Below the pieces are notes generated by a model. The model worked only from the letters and a program-made list of their open reading frames with translations. It made no database searches and was not told the origin of the DNA. The position numbers and the translations under genes are program-made. A DNA stretch of 10,054 bases from Chloroflexota bacterium (GTDB lineage Bacteria; Chloroflexota; UBA4733): NCBI GenBank assembly GCA_025449435.1, contig JANWJO010000090.1, positions 1 to 10,054 of the forward strand, in the 5' to 3' direction. Within the stretch, counting starts at the first letter, position 1; every line of letters starts with the position of its first letter. This document shows, in pieces, positions 1 through 7,167 of the stretch.

Positions 1-623
1 ACGCTATGCCAGGCATGGTGGAGTATCTGCGCGCCATCCTCGTTAACCTGCACGTCGAGCGGTGCCACGTCCTTGGCTACTCGATGGGCTCCCGTCTGGC
101 CCTGCATCTGGCGTCGGCGGTGCCTGACCTGGTTTGCTCGCTGGTCCTGGAAAGCGGTTCGCCGGGTCTCGCTAGCTCTGAGGAACGCACGGCCCGCCAG
201 GAAGCCGATAACAAGCTGGCAGACTCTATCGAGCGCGACGGCGTCGCCGCGTTTGTCGACAAGTGGGAGCGCCTGCCGCTGTTTGCGTCGTTGCAACGCT
301 TGCCGGCTGACGAGTTTGCAGCGCTCCACCAGCAGCGCTTGACCAACCGAGCAACCGGCCTAGCCAATAGCTTGCGTTGGATGGGCACCGGTGTGCAGGA
401 GCCATTGTGGGACCGTCTTCCCGAACTCATGGTGCCGGTCCTCTTGCTGGCAGGCAGCGAGGACACCAAGTTCTGTGAGACTGCCAGCCAGATGGCTATC
501 CGGCTGCCCAACGCTCGCTACCTGCAAGTAGCGCAGTCTGGCCACACCATTCATTTGGAGCAGCCAGAGGTGTTTCACACCCATGTACGCGACTTTCTGC
601 TTAGCGTGCGGCAGATGAGCTGA
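1..623 (+). CDS. menH: MenH, 2-succinyl-6-hydroxy-2,4-cyclohexadiene-1-carboxylate synthase (5' partial)
   Basis: Alpha/beta-hydrolase-fold enzyme that eliminates pyruvate from the MenD product (SEPHCHC) to give SHCHC in menaquinone synthesis; cytosolic. The reading frame is open to the left edge, so the N-terminus, roughly 60 residues of a usual 250-270, is missing; the first ATG in view (position 6) is internal. Counting from that Met, the nucleophile elbow GYSMGSR puts the catalytic Ser at residue 26, Asp at 153 (GSEDTKF) and His at 180 ([11 protein letters not shown]). The Ser-Asp and Asp-His spacings resemble those of E. coli MenH. The GYSMG-R elbow and the position directly before menB support MenH over a generic hydrolase. 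It ends at TGA 621-623, 53 bases before menB. The family identification alone would be ambiguous; the neighbours make it convincing. Confidence 0.88.
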   Translation, partial: AMPGMVEYLRAILVNLHVERCHVLGYSMGSRLALHLASAVPDLVCSLVLESGSPGLASSEERTARQEADNKLADSIERDGVAAFVDKWERLPLFASLQRLPADEFAALHQQRLTNRATGLANSLRWMGTGVQEPLWDRLPELMVPVLLLAGSEDTKFCETASQMAIRLPNARYLQVAQSGHTIHLEQPEVFHTHVRDFLLSVRQMS

Positions 624-676
624 CGTCAGGCCGGCGCAGCGCAAACTCACATAGAGGCAAAGAAGGGTTCCATCAC

Positions 677-1495
677 ATGACCATCGAGTGGCGAGCAACC
701 GGCACGTATGAGGACATTATGTACGAGACGGCTGAGGGTATCGCCAAGATCACCATCAACCGCCCACACGTCCGCAACGCATTCCGACCCAAGACCGTAG
801 ACGAACTCGCCAGCGCGTTCGCTGCTGTGCGCGATGACCCCGACATCGGCGTGGCTATCCTCACCGGCGCCGGCACGAAGGCCTTCTGCAGCGGTGGCGA
901 TCAGAAAGTGCGTGGGCACGGCGGCTACGTGGGCGACGATGGCGTGCCGCGGCTTAACGTGCTTGATTTACAGCGCCAGATCCGCCTACTGCCCAAGCCA
1001 GTTATTGCCATGGTGGCGGGGTATGCCATCGGCGGCGGTCACGTGTTGCACCTGGTGTGCGACCTCACCATTGCCGCCGACAACGCCATCTTCGGTCAAA
1101 CCGGGCCGAAGGTCGGCAGCTTCGACGCTGGCTATGGCGCGACGCTGCTGGCGCGCACGGTTGGCCACAAGAAGGCACGCGAAATTTGGTACCTGTGCCG
1201 GCAGTACAATGCCCAGCAAGCCCTCGATATGGGGTTAATCAATACGGTGGTGCCGCTCGACCAGTTGGAAAACGAAACCGTGCAGTGGTGCCGCGAGATC
1301 CTGGAGAAGAGCCCCATCGCATTGCGCTTCCTCAAAGCGTCGTTCAATGCCGACACTGATGGCCTGGCGGGCATTCAGCAGCTCGCTGGCGACGCCACCA
1401 TGCTGTTCTACCTTACCGACGAAGCCAAGGAAGGGCGCGACGCGTTTGTTCAGAAGCGCAAGCCCAATTTCCGCAAGTTTGGCCGCTTGCCCTAG
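677..1495 (+). CDS. menB: MenB, 1,4-dihydroxy-2-naphthoyl-CoA synthase
   Basis: Crotonase-fold enzyme, 272 residues, that closes the second ring by converting o-succinylbenzoyl-CoA to 1,4-dihydroxy-2-naphthoyl-CoA. Visible family signatures: [10 protein letters not shown] (71-80), the oxyanion-hole segment [16 protein letters not shown] (115-130), [14 protein letters not shown] (141-154) and the C-terminal [17 protein letters not shown], all close to E. coli MenB. Gly143, Ser148 and Asp150 align with E. coli Gly156, Ser161 and Asp163. A Gly at the first of these, rather than Asp, is the hallmark of type I, bicarbonate-dependent MenB. The ATG at 677 has AGAAGG at 661-666, 10 bases upstream. 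The gene lies between menH and menA in the same direction, with a 26-base gap to menA. The length matches the family (about 270-285). I see no defects. Confidence 0.97.
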   Translation: MTIEWRATGTYEDIMYETAEGIAKITINRPHVRNAFRPKTVDELASAFAAVRDDPDIGVAILTGAGTKAFCSGGDQKVRGHGGYVGDDGVPRLNVLDLQRQIRLLPKPVIAMVAGYAIGGGHVLHLVCDLTIAADNAIFGQTGPKVGSFDAGYGATLLARTVGHKKAREIWYLCRQYNAQQALDMGLINTVVPLDQLENETVQWCREILEKSPIALRFLKASFNADTDGLAGIQQLAGDATMLFYLTDEAKEGRDAFVQKRKPNFRKFGRLP

Positions 1496-1510
1496 GAGTT
1501 CGGCAGTCAC

Positions 1511-1515
1511 AGGAG
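1511..1515 (+). promoter_or_regulatory. Ribosome binding site fixing the GTG start of menA
   Basis: AGGAG lies 6 bases before the GTG at 1522. No in-frame ATG with a comparable site lies nearby, so this site decides the non-ATG start of menA. Confidence 0.8.
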
Positions 1516-1521
1516 ATAGCC

Positions 1522-2424
1522 GTGGTATCGGTAGCGCGCCCTGCTCCGCCGCTGTGGCGCGTGTGGCTGTTGACAATGCGCCTGCCCACGCTGTCTGCGG
1601 CGGTGGTGCCCGTGCTGGTGGGCAGCGCCGTGGGTCACCACGAGACCGGACGGTTCAACTGGCTGGCGTTTGTGCTGGCACTGATAGCGGCCGTTGCTAT
1701 CCAAGTGGGCACCAACTTCGTGAACGATCTGGCCGATAGCCAGCGCGGCGCTGACAACGAGCAGCGCGTGGGGCCAGTGCGTGGACTCCAAAGCGGCCAG
1801 ATCAGCAAGCCGCAGCTCCGACTGGTCACGCTAGCGGTGTTTGGGCTGGCCGTCCTGTGCGGTCTCGTGCTGGTGCTCACGCACGGCTGGCCGGTACTCG
1901 TCATTGGCCTAGCGTCGATGGCAGCCGGTTATGCCTACACTGCCGGACCTTACCCGCTGGCGTATCACGGCCTGGGCGACGTGTTCGTGTTCCTGTTCTT
2001 TGGTCTGGTAGCTGTCATGGGCAGCGCCTACCTGCAAACAGGTGGCGCCAGCAGCAATGCGTTGCTCGCCGCCATACCGGTGGGCTTGCTGTGTACCGCC
2101 ATCCTGGTGGTCAACAACGTCCGCGACGTCGAAGCCGACTGCGCCGCCGCCAAGCACACGCTACCGGTGCTGTTAGGCAGGCAGTTCGGGCTGTTCGAAT
2201 ATGTGGCCACCGTTGCCACTGCGAATCTGATGCCTCCTGTCATCTGGTTGCACGGCGTAGCGTATCCGTGGTTCCTCGCGTGGTTATCTCTGCCGCTCGC
2301 CGTCTGGCTGGTGCTGACGATGCTCCGGGAATCGGCTCCTCAAACACTGAACATCTGCCTCAAGCGGACCGGACAGTTGCATCTGCTGTTCGGCGTGCTG
2401 TTCGCGGTGAGCTGGCTGTGGTGA
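1522..2424 (+). CDS. menA: MenA, 1,4-dihydroxy-2-naphthoate polyprenyltransferase
   Basis: UbiA-superfamily integral membrane prenyltransferase, 300 residues, that attaches the isoprenoid tail to 1,4-dihydroxy-2-naphthoate, giving demethylmenaquinone. Both Asp-rich, Mg-diphosphate-binding motifs are present: NDLADSQRGAD (68-78; Asp69, Asp72, Asp78) and NNVRDVEADCAAAKHTL (198-214; Asp202, Asp206, Lys211). These are the MenA versions of the two motifs. Hydrophobic stretches near residues 24-38, 48-64, 101-120, 123-142, 152-171, 180-198, 226-246, 249-267 and 286-300 fit the 8-9 helices of the family. The start is GTG with AGGAG 6 bases upstream. The last four bases, GTGA, are shared with the start of menC, which suggests translational coupling. 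UbiA itself is less likely given the motifs and the men context. Confidence 0.95.
   Translation: MVSVARPAPPLWRVWLLTMRLPTLSAAVVPVLVGSAVGHHETGRFNWLAFVLALIAAVAIQVGTNFVNDLADSQRGADNEQRVGPVRGLQSGQISKPQLRLVTLAVFGLAVLCGLVLVLTHGWPVLVIGLASMAAGYAYTAGPYPLAYHGLGDVFVFLFFGLVAVMGSAYLQTGGASSNALLAAIPVGLLCTAILVVNNVRDVEADCAAAKHTLPVLLGRQFGLFEYVATVATANLMPPVIWLHGVAYPWFLAWLSLPLAVWLVLTMLRESAPQTLNICLKRTGQLHLLFGVLFAVSWLW
2406..2411 (+). promoter_or_regulatory. Ribosome binding site of menC inside the menA 3' end
   Basis: GGTGAG ends 9 bases before the GTG at 2421. Five of its bases match the complement of the 16S rRNA tail (GGTGA). It supports the GTG that overlaps the menA stop over the long upstream extension of the same open frame. 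Confidence 0.55.
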
Positions 2425-3566
2425 CCGTACGTCGGGTGGCCTGGCACGGGTACCGAGTGCCGTTCGTCAGGCCGTTCGCCACTGCGCACGGCACGCTTGC
2501 GCAGCGCGAAGGTTGCTTGGTCACGATCCAAGCCAGCGATGGGGCAGTCGGGTACGGCGACGCTGCCCCGATGCCCGGCTTCGGCGGTGGTGCGCACGAC
2601 GCATGCGCATGCCTTGCCCAGTTGGCGCCGCTGCTCGTAGGTGTGACACTGGACCGCGCGCTGCCTACGCTGCCAGCTATGCAGGGCGAGCCTGGGTTCG
2701 CAGCAGCCCGCTTCGCGCTGGAGACCGCGCTGCTCGATCTCATAGCTCAACAGCGCGATATCTCACTCGCTGCGCTCCTAGCCATCGAGCGCTCCAACAC
2801 GAACGCTCCACCGGCGGCGTCGATACCGGTCAATGCCACGATCGGGTCGAGCGATACTGCCAGTGCGGTGGCGGCAGTGCACGCCGCTGTTGACGCCGGC
2901 TTTGACACTATCAAACTGAAGGTAGCCGTGTGCGACTCGCTCGACGTGGAAATGGATCGCATTCGCAAGGTGCGGCAGGCAGCCCCAGGAGTATCATTTC
3001 GGTTGGATGCCAACGGCGGCTGGACCGTCGATCAGGCCATGTGGATTGTGCAGCGCTGCCAGGATCTGTCTCTCGACTACCTCGAACAGCCGGTTGCAGC
3101 AGCGGACCTCACTGGCATGGCTCTCGTGCGCGCCATTGAACACGTGCCCATCGCCGCCGACGAGTCCGTAACCGATGCCACCAGTGCGCGGGCGGTACTC
3201 GCTGCCGGGGCGGCAGATGTGCTCATCGTCAAACCAGGGACGGCTGGCGGCTTGCGCGAGAGTTGGGCCACCGGTCGCTTGGCGGCAGAGGCAAGCGTGC
3301 GAGTGGTGCTGACCAGCTTGTTAGAGTCCGGTATTGGCGTGGTAGCTGCCGTGCATCTGGCAGCCGCCTGGCCGGACCCACTGCTTGCCTGCGGGCTAGC
3401 GACCATTCCTCTATTGGAGAGTTCCCTGCTAGAGAACTGCACATTGCGATCGCAGGACGGTCGTATACCAGTGCCCGCTGGACCTGGCTTGGGCGTAACC
3501 GTTGACGCTGAGTCGCTGGAGCGCTATGCAGCGCCCGAACTCAGTGGTGGGAGCCCACTGGCTTGA
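2421..3566 (+). CDS. menC: MenC, o-succinylbenzoate synthase
   Basis: Enolase-superfamily enzyme, 381 residues from the proposed GTG, that dehydrates SHCHC to o-succinylbenzoate. The N-terminal capping domain (PFVRPFATAHG, then GYGDAAPMPGFGGG) is followed by the TIM barrel. Catalytic features: KLK with Lys165 and Lys167, metal ligands Asp196 (LDANGGW), Glu222 (LEQP) and Asp247 (ADES), and the second acid/base Lys271 (VKPG). These correspond to E. coli Lys131/Lys133, Asp161, Glu190, Asp213 and Lys235. The open frame runs upstream to 1857, but that part is an out-of-frame shadow of menA; family-like sequence begins just after 2421. The start GTG and the menA stop share GTGA, and the menC stop shares TTGA with the menE start. 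A dipeptide epimerase or N-succinylamino acid racemase has the same fold; the men context settles the function. Confidence 0.94.
   Translation: MTVRRVAWHGYRVPFVRPFATAHGTLAQREGCLVTIQASDGAVGYGDAAPMPGFGGGAHDACACLAQLAPLLVGVTLDRALPTLPAMQGEPGFAAARFALETALLDLIAQQRDISLAALLAIERSNTNAPPAASIPVNATIGSSDTASAVAAVHAAVDAGFDTIKLKVAVCDSLDVEMDRIRKVRQAAPGVSFRLDANGGWTVDQAMWIVQRCQDLSLDYLEQPVAAADLTGMALVRAIEHVPIAADESVTDATSARAVLAAGAADVLIVKPGTAGGLRESWATGRLAAEASVRVVLTSLLESGIGVVAAVHLAAAWPDPLLACGLATIPLLESSLLENCTLRSQDGRIPVPAGPGLGVTVDAESLERYAAPELSGGSPLA
3549..3553 (+). promoter_or_regulatory. Ribosome binding site supporting the TTG start of menE
   Basis: GGGAG lies 9 bases before the TTG at 3563, inside the menC 3' end. The alternative ATG at 3602 has no such site, so the TTG is preferred although homologous proteins often begin close to the position of that ATG. 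Confidence 0.6.
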
Positions 3567-5098
3567 CCAACCACGGTAGCTCGACAGCATTCGCTCCCCA
3601 GATGCCCAATTGGCTGGTGCGGCGCGCCCAGATGTCCGGCAATCAGCTGGCAGCCGTGTTTGGGGATCAGCGCTGGACCTACGCGATGCTGCAAGAGCAA
3701 ACCGATGCCATCGCCCAGCGCCTTGCCACAGCGGGCGTGGGCGAAGGATCGGTGGTCGCGACGTTGCTGCGCAACGGCATGCTTCCGCTGGCGACCATCC
3801 ACGCGCTCATTCGCCTTGGAGCCATCTTCGCGCCACTCAACACCCGCCTAACGGTGCCAGAGTTGGAGTGGCAACTCCAGGATTGCGCCGCGACGCTGCT
3901 GGCCACCGACGATGCTAATGCCACGGCGGCGTGCACGGTGGAGGCCGCGCTGCCCCACGTCCATGCCGTCACCCTTGGTGCTGCAAGAGGTCAGGTTGGT
4001 GCACTGCTCACGTTGCCGGCAGCCGGCGTTTCATTGCGTCAACACATCGACTTGGCGGCCGTGCACAGCTTGGTGTACACCTCTGGCACCACCGGCCGGC
4101 CCAAGGGTGCGCTGTTGACCTATGGCAACCATTGGTGGAACGCCGCCGGGTCTGCGGGTGTGCTCGGAATGACCTCAAATGACCGGTTGCTTGCCACCTT
4201 GCCGCTGTATCACGTGGGTGGCATGGCCATCGTGTTTCGCGCAGTGCTGGGTGGCGCTGCCGTGGTGGTGCAGGATGGCTTCGACCCAGTTGCCGTCAAC
4301 GCCGCTATCGCCAATGAAGGTGTCAGTGTGGTGTCGGTGGTGGCGGCCATGCTGCGCCGCATGCTCGATGCCCAAGGAGACGTACCCTATCCACCTAGCT
4401 TGCGTTGCGTGCTCATCGGCGGCGGTCCGGTTCCCCAGCCACTGCTCGAAGAGTGCCTGCGCCGCGGCATACCGGTGGCCCAGACCTACGGACTCACCGA
4501 GAGCGCATCGCAGGCCGCAACACTGCCGCCGGAGGATGCACTGAAGAAATTGGGCTCCGCCGGTTTGCCCATGCCGCAACTCGACCTTGCCATCGACGCC
4601 GGCGGCCGGCCAGCGGCTCCCCTGGAAGTGGGCGAGATCCTGCTGCGCGGCCCGTCGCTATCACCGGGATACTTGCATCAGCCGGTCCGGCCCGACGCCT
4701 GGTTGCGCACCGGTGACCTTGGCTGGCTCGATGCCGACGGCTACCTGTACATCGCCGACCGCCGAGACGACCTCATCATCTCTGGCGGAGAGAACGTGTA
4801 CCCAGCCGAGGTGGAGGCGGCGCTCCTGGCCCACCCCGCCGTGCTGGAAGCAGGTGTTATCGGCGTCAGCCACGCACAGTGGGGCGCCGTGCCACTGGCG
4901 GTAGTTACGCTCCGGCCCGGTAAGACGGCAACCCAGGAGCAACTCCAGGACTTCTGTGCTCCGCGCCTCGCCAAATTTAAGGTACCTGTGCGCATCCTGT
5001 TTCGCGACGAACTGCCACGCAATGCAGCGGGCAAACTCCTCCGCCGCGAGCTGCGCAGGATCGTGCAGGAGGGCAACGGACAGCAGTCGCCAATCTAA
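3563..5098 (+). CDS. menE: MenE, o-succinylbenzoate--CoA ligase
   Basis: ANL-superfamily adenylating enzyme, 511 residues, that activates o-succinylbenzoate with ATP and joins it to CoA, supplying the MenB substrate. Core motifs run in order: P-loop TSGTTGRPK (173-181), QTYGLTES with Tyr309, RTGDLGWLDADGYLYIADR with the ribose-binding Asp385, the hinge RRDDLIISGGENVYPAEVE, and the C-terminal NAAGKLLRRELR with the adenylation lysine at 491. The length is usual for the family (about 450-520). The TTG start overlaps the menC stop as TTGA and has GGGAG at good distance. ATG 3602 (codon 14, MPNWLVRRAQ) is a possible alternative, since the sequence conserved in MenE starts there. This is the last gene of the operon; the next gene is convergent after 50 bases. 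A generic acyl-CoA ligase is unlikely in this context. Confidence 0.94.
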   Translation: MTNHGSSTAFAPQMPNWLVRRAQMSGNQLAAVFGDQRWTYAMLQEQTDAIAQRLATAGVGEGSVVATLLRNGMLPLATIHALIRLGAIFAPLNTRLTVPELEWQLQDCAATLLATDDANATAACTVEAALPHVHAVTLGAARGQVGALLTLPAAGVSLRQHIDLAAVHSLVYTSGTTGRPKGALLTYGNHWWNAAGSAGVLGMTSNDRLLATLPLYHVGGMAIVFRAVLGGAAVVVQDGFDPVAVNAAIANEGVSVVSVVAAMLRRMLDAQGDVPYPPSLRCVLIGGGPVPQPLLEECLRRGIPVAQTYGLTESASQAATLPPEDALKKLGSAGLPMPQLDLAIDAGGRPAAPLEVGEILLRGPSLSPGYLHQPVRPDAWLRTGDLGWLDADGYLYIADRRDDLIISGGENVYPAEVEAALLAHPAVLEAGVIGVSHAQWGAVPLAVVTLRPGKTATQEQLQDFCAPRLAKFKVPVRILFRDELPRNAAGKLLRRELRRIVQEGNGQQSPI

Positions 5099-5148
5099 AG
5101 TCTCGCCGGGTCATCCCGCTTCACGGCAGTACTGACGCTGCGAGGCGG

Positions 5149-7101
5149 CTACTGCTCAATCTTGAGATAGCTGTTAAACCACTCCACGATATAGTCGAAC
5201 CGCTCGATGCGGTGGCGCGGCTTGCCCGACCGCGAGAGCTCGTGGGACTCATCGGGGAAGCGAATAAACTTCACCGGCTTCCGTTGCCTGCGCAGCGCAA
5301 TGTACAGCTGTTCCCCTTGCTCGATGGGGCAGCGCCAATCTTGCTCGCTGTGCATCACCAGCAGTGGCGTCTGGATGTCCTTGGCATAGGTAAGCGGGGA
5401 GTGCTCCACCAGCCATTGTGCGTTGTCCCAGGGCAGGCCACCGCTGTGCGCCTCGGTAAAAAATGGGCCGATGTCACTGGTTCCGAAGAACGACGTAAAC
5501 GTGTTCAGCGCCCGTTCGGAGCACGCCGCCTTGAACAGGTGGGTGTGGCCGACGATCCAACTGGTCATGAAGCCGCCGTAGCTGCCACCCAGCACGCCTA
5601 AGCGGTCGGGGTCGATGAAGTCGCACCGGCGCAGCGCTTCGTCCAGGCCAGTCATAACATCATCGTAGTCGCCGTGACCCCAGTCGCCAACCACCGCGCG
5701 ACAAAAGTCTTCGCCACTGCCCTGGCTGCCACGTGGGTTGGTGTACACCACAGCGTAGCCAGCACCGGTCTGCACGTGGAACTCATCGAAGAAATCGTAG
5801 CCGTATTGTGCGGCTGGACCACCGTGCACGTTGAGCAAGGTGGGGTAGCGTTTACCGGCCTCAAAGCTGGCCGGTTTCATCACCCACACGTCCACCGAGT
5901 GTCCCGCGCGCTCCACCGTGAAGTGCTCCGGAGATGACAATGCCACCTGGGACATCCACTCGCTGTTGAGCGTGGTGAGGTGTCGCTCGCCCGACCCATC
6001 GAGCGCGCATACATACACCTCCGACGGCGACGCTGGCGACTTCGCGGTGAACGCCAGCACCGATTCACGGCTCGCTACCGACAGGCCGGTCACTTGCCGG
6101 TCGCCGTCGATAATGCGCGTGGCCGTGCCATCGAGTGTCACGTGATACACAGGCACAGCGCCGTGCTCGTCAACCGTGAGCAACAGCCCCGTGCCGTCAG
6201 GAATCCAGCAGGCACTCGTTACCGTGCGATCCAGCGAATTGGTAAGGCAGCGTGCGTCGCCGCCGGCCGCCGAGATCACGAACACTCTGGTGTTGCGTCC
6301 GGTTTCGTTCAGATAGGTCGTGCCCAGATAGGCGACGTGATCGCCAGAGGGAGAGATTACCGGCTCCGCCAGCGGACCTTGCGTGTTGGTCAGGCGCGTC
6401 AACTCGCCACCCTGAACCGGCACCTTCCACAGGTCCACCGCGTTATCGAAGTCCGCATCGGCGTGGCGGGCCGACGCGAACACCAGGTGCGCGCTGTCGC
6501 TGGTCCAGGTAGGCGTGCCATCAGCAAAGTCGCCATCGGTGACTTGCTTAGGCTCGCCGCCAGAGGCGTCAACAACAAACACATGCGGCCGGCGGTCGTA
6601 GGTGAAGCCTTCGCCGTTCCATTTGTATTTGAGCGTCGTGATCACGCGCGCAGGCTTGGACTTCTCTCGCTCCTTGGGGTCCTCTGGTTCTTCCCAGCCA
6701 CCCACGCGAGCGATGAAGGCAATTGCGGAGCCATCTGGTGACCATACCGGCTCCGACACACCTTGCTTGAGCGACGTGATGGCCTGTGCCTCGCCACCAC
6801 CCAGAGGCAGAACGTAGAGTTGTGGTTTCTTCTTCTCGCCACGGTCAGACACAAATGCTAGCCGCGTACCCTCGGGTGACCAGCGTGGGGAGGAGTCGTG
6901 ACGGTCGCCGGTGGTGAGCTGGCGCACAGAACCTCCAGCAGTCGATGCCAGCCAGATGGTGCTGTGGTAGGCATCCAGCTCCTCGGACGCAGTCGTGACC
7001 GTGAACGCCACGTGCTTTCCGTCAGGCGATACCTGCGGATCGCTGGCGATCCTAATGCGGGTAATATCGCGGGCTTCAAACGGGCGGGTGCTCGCTGCCA
7101 T
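5149..7101 (-). CDS. S9 family peptidase (acylaminoacyl-peptidase / DPP-like)
   Basis: Prolyl-oligopeptidase-family serine peptidase, 650 residues. The N-terminal part (about 10-390) is a beta-propeller with recurring WSPDG-type blades such as DPQVSPDGKHVAFTV, PRWSPEGTRLAFVSDR and PVWSPDGSAIAFIAR; I count six clear ones. The C-terminal alpha/beta-hydrolase domain has the oxyanion segment NVHGGP, the nucleophile in GGSYGGFM (Ser507), Asp588 (HSEQDWRCP) and His620 (DESHELS). The length and order match the S9C acylaminoacyl-peptidase-like group; substrates are probably short or N-blocked peptides, not determinable here. No signal peptide is visible, so it is likely cytosolic. The ATG at 7101 follows AGGAG (complement of 7111-7115) at 9 bases. 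It lies 66 bases downstream of the TM-repeat gene on the same strand and may share its transcript. It converges on menE. Confidence 0.93.
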   Translation of the reverse strand: MAASTRPFEARDITRIRIASDPQVSPDGKHVAFTVTTASEELDAYHSTIWLASTAGGSVRQLTTGDRHDSSPRWSPEGTRLAFVSDRGEKKKPQLYVLPLGGGEAQAITSLKQGVSEPVWSPDGSAIAFIARVGGWEEPEDPKEREKSKPARVITTLKYKWNGEGFTYDRRPHVFVVDASGGEPKQVTDGDFADGTPTWTSDSAHLVFASARHADADFDNAVDLWKVPVQGGELTRLTNTQGPLAEPVISPSGDHVAYLGTTYLNETGRNTRVFVISAAGGDARCLTNSLDRTVTSACWIPDGTGLLLTVDEHGAVPVYHVTLDGTATRIIDGDRQVTGLSVASRESVLAFTAKSPASPSEVYVCALDGSGERHLTTLNSEWMSQVALSSPEHFTVERAGHSVDVWVMKPASFEAGKRYPTLLNVHGGPAAQYGYDFFDEFHVQTGAGYAVVYTNPRGSQGSGEDFCRAVVGDWGHGDYDDVMTGLDEALRRCDFIDPDRLGVLGGSYGGFMTSWIVGHTHLFKAACSERALNTFTSFFGTSDIGPFFTEAHSGGLPWDNAQWLVEHSPLTYAKDIQTPLLVMHSEQDWRCPIEQGEQLYIALRRQRKPVKFIRFPDESHELSRSGKPRHRIERFDYIVEWFNSYLKIEQ

Positions 7102-7110
7102 AGTGACGAT

Positions 7111-7115
7111 CTCCT
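7111..7115 (-). promoter_or_regulatory. Ribosome binding site of the S9 peptidase gene
   Basis: On the - strand this reads AGGAG, 9 bases before the ATG at 7101. It fixes the start and lies only 7 bases from the GC-rich inverted repeat at 7123-7148, so folding of that repeat could affect ribosome access. Confidence 0.75.
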
Positions 7116-7122
7116 ACTGACT

Positions 7123-7148
7123 CCCCTCCCCGGAGATCGGGGAAGGGG
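7123..7148. repeat. GC-rich inverted repeat between the TM-repeat gene and the S9 peptidase
   Basis: The left arm CCCCTCCCCG (7123-7132) and the right arm CGGGGAAGGGG (7138-7148) pair over 10 bp with one bulged A around a 5-base loop, GAGAT. It lies in the 66-base gap between two - strand genes. No T-run follows on the - strand, so it does not look like a standard intrinsic terminator; it could be an attenuating or mRNA-stabilising hairpin. C4TC4/G4AG4-type inverted repeats also occur as dispersed intergenic repeats in some GC-rich genomes, which one window cannot test. Confidence 0.7.
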
Positions 7149-7159
7149 TGGGGGTGGGG
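7139..7159 (+). other. G-quadruplex motif (four G-tracts)
   Basis: Four runs of at least four G (7139-7142, 7145-7148, 7150-7154, 7156-7159) are separated by loops of AA, T and T. Such short loops and tracts of four are at the stable end of known G-quadruplex motifs. The G-rich strand is the template strand for both flanking - strand genes. The first two G-tracts also form the right arm of the inverted repeat, so the two structures exclude each other. Confidence 0.7.
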
Positions 7160-7167
7160 TGTGACCT

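Noticed and set aside
1857..2420. Upstream extension of the menC reading frame, giving a 569-residue protein
   Set aside because: This part lies within menA in another frame, has Arg-rich shadow composition and no enolase-family sequence. The GTG at 2421 with its ribosome site and GTGA overlap gives the normal MenC length.
5107..5155. Possible bidirectional terminator between menE and the S9 peptidase
   Set aside because: Only a 4-bp CGGG/CCCG stem (5107-5118) and a 6-bp GCAGTA/TACTGC pair with an 18-base loop (5126-5155) are present, with no T-run on either strand. Too weak to call.
5980..6741. 253-codon open frame on the + strand
   Set aside because: It lies entirely antisense to the propeller domain of the S9 peptidase, is rich in Arg and His and shows no domain; it is a shadow of GC-rich coding DNA.
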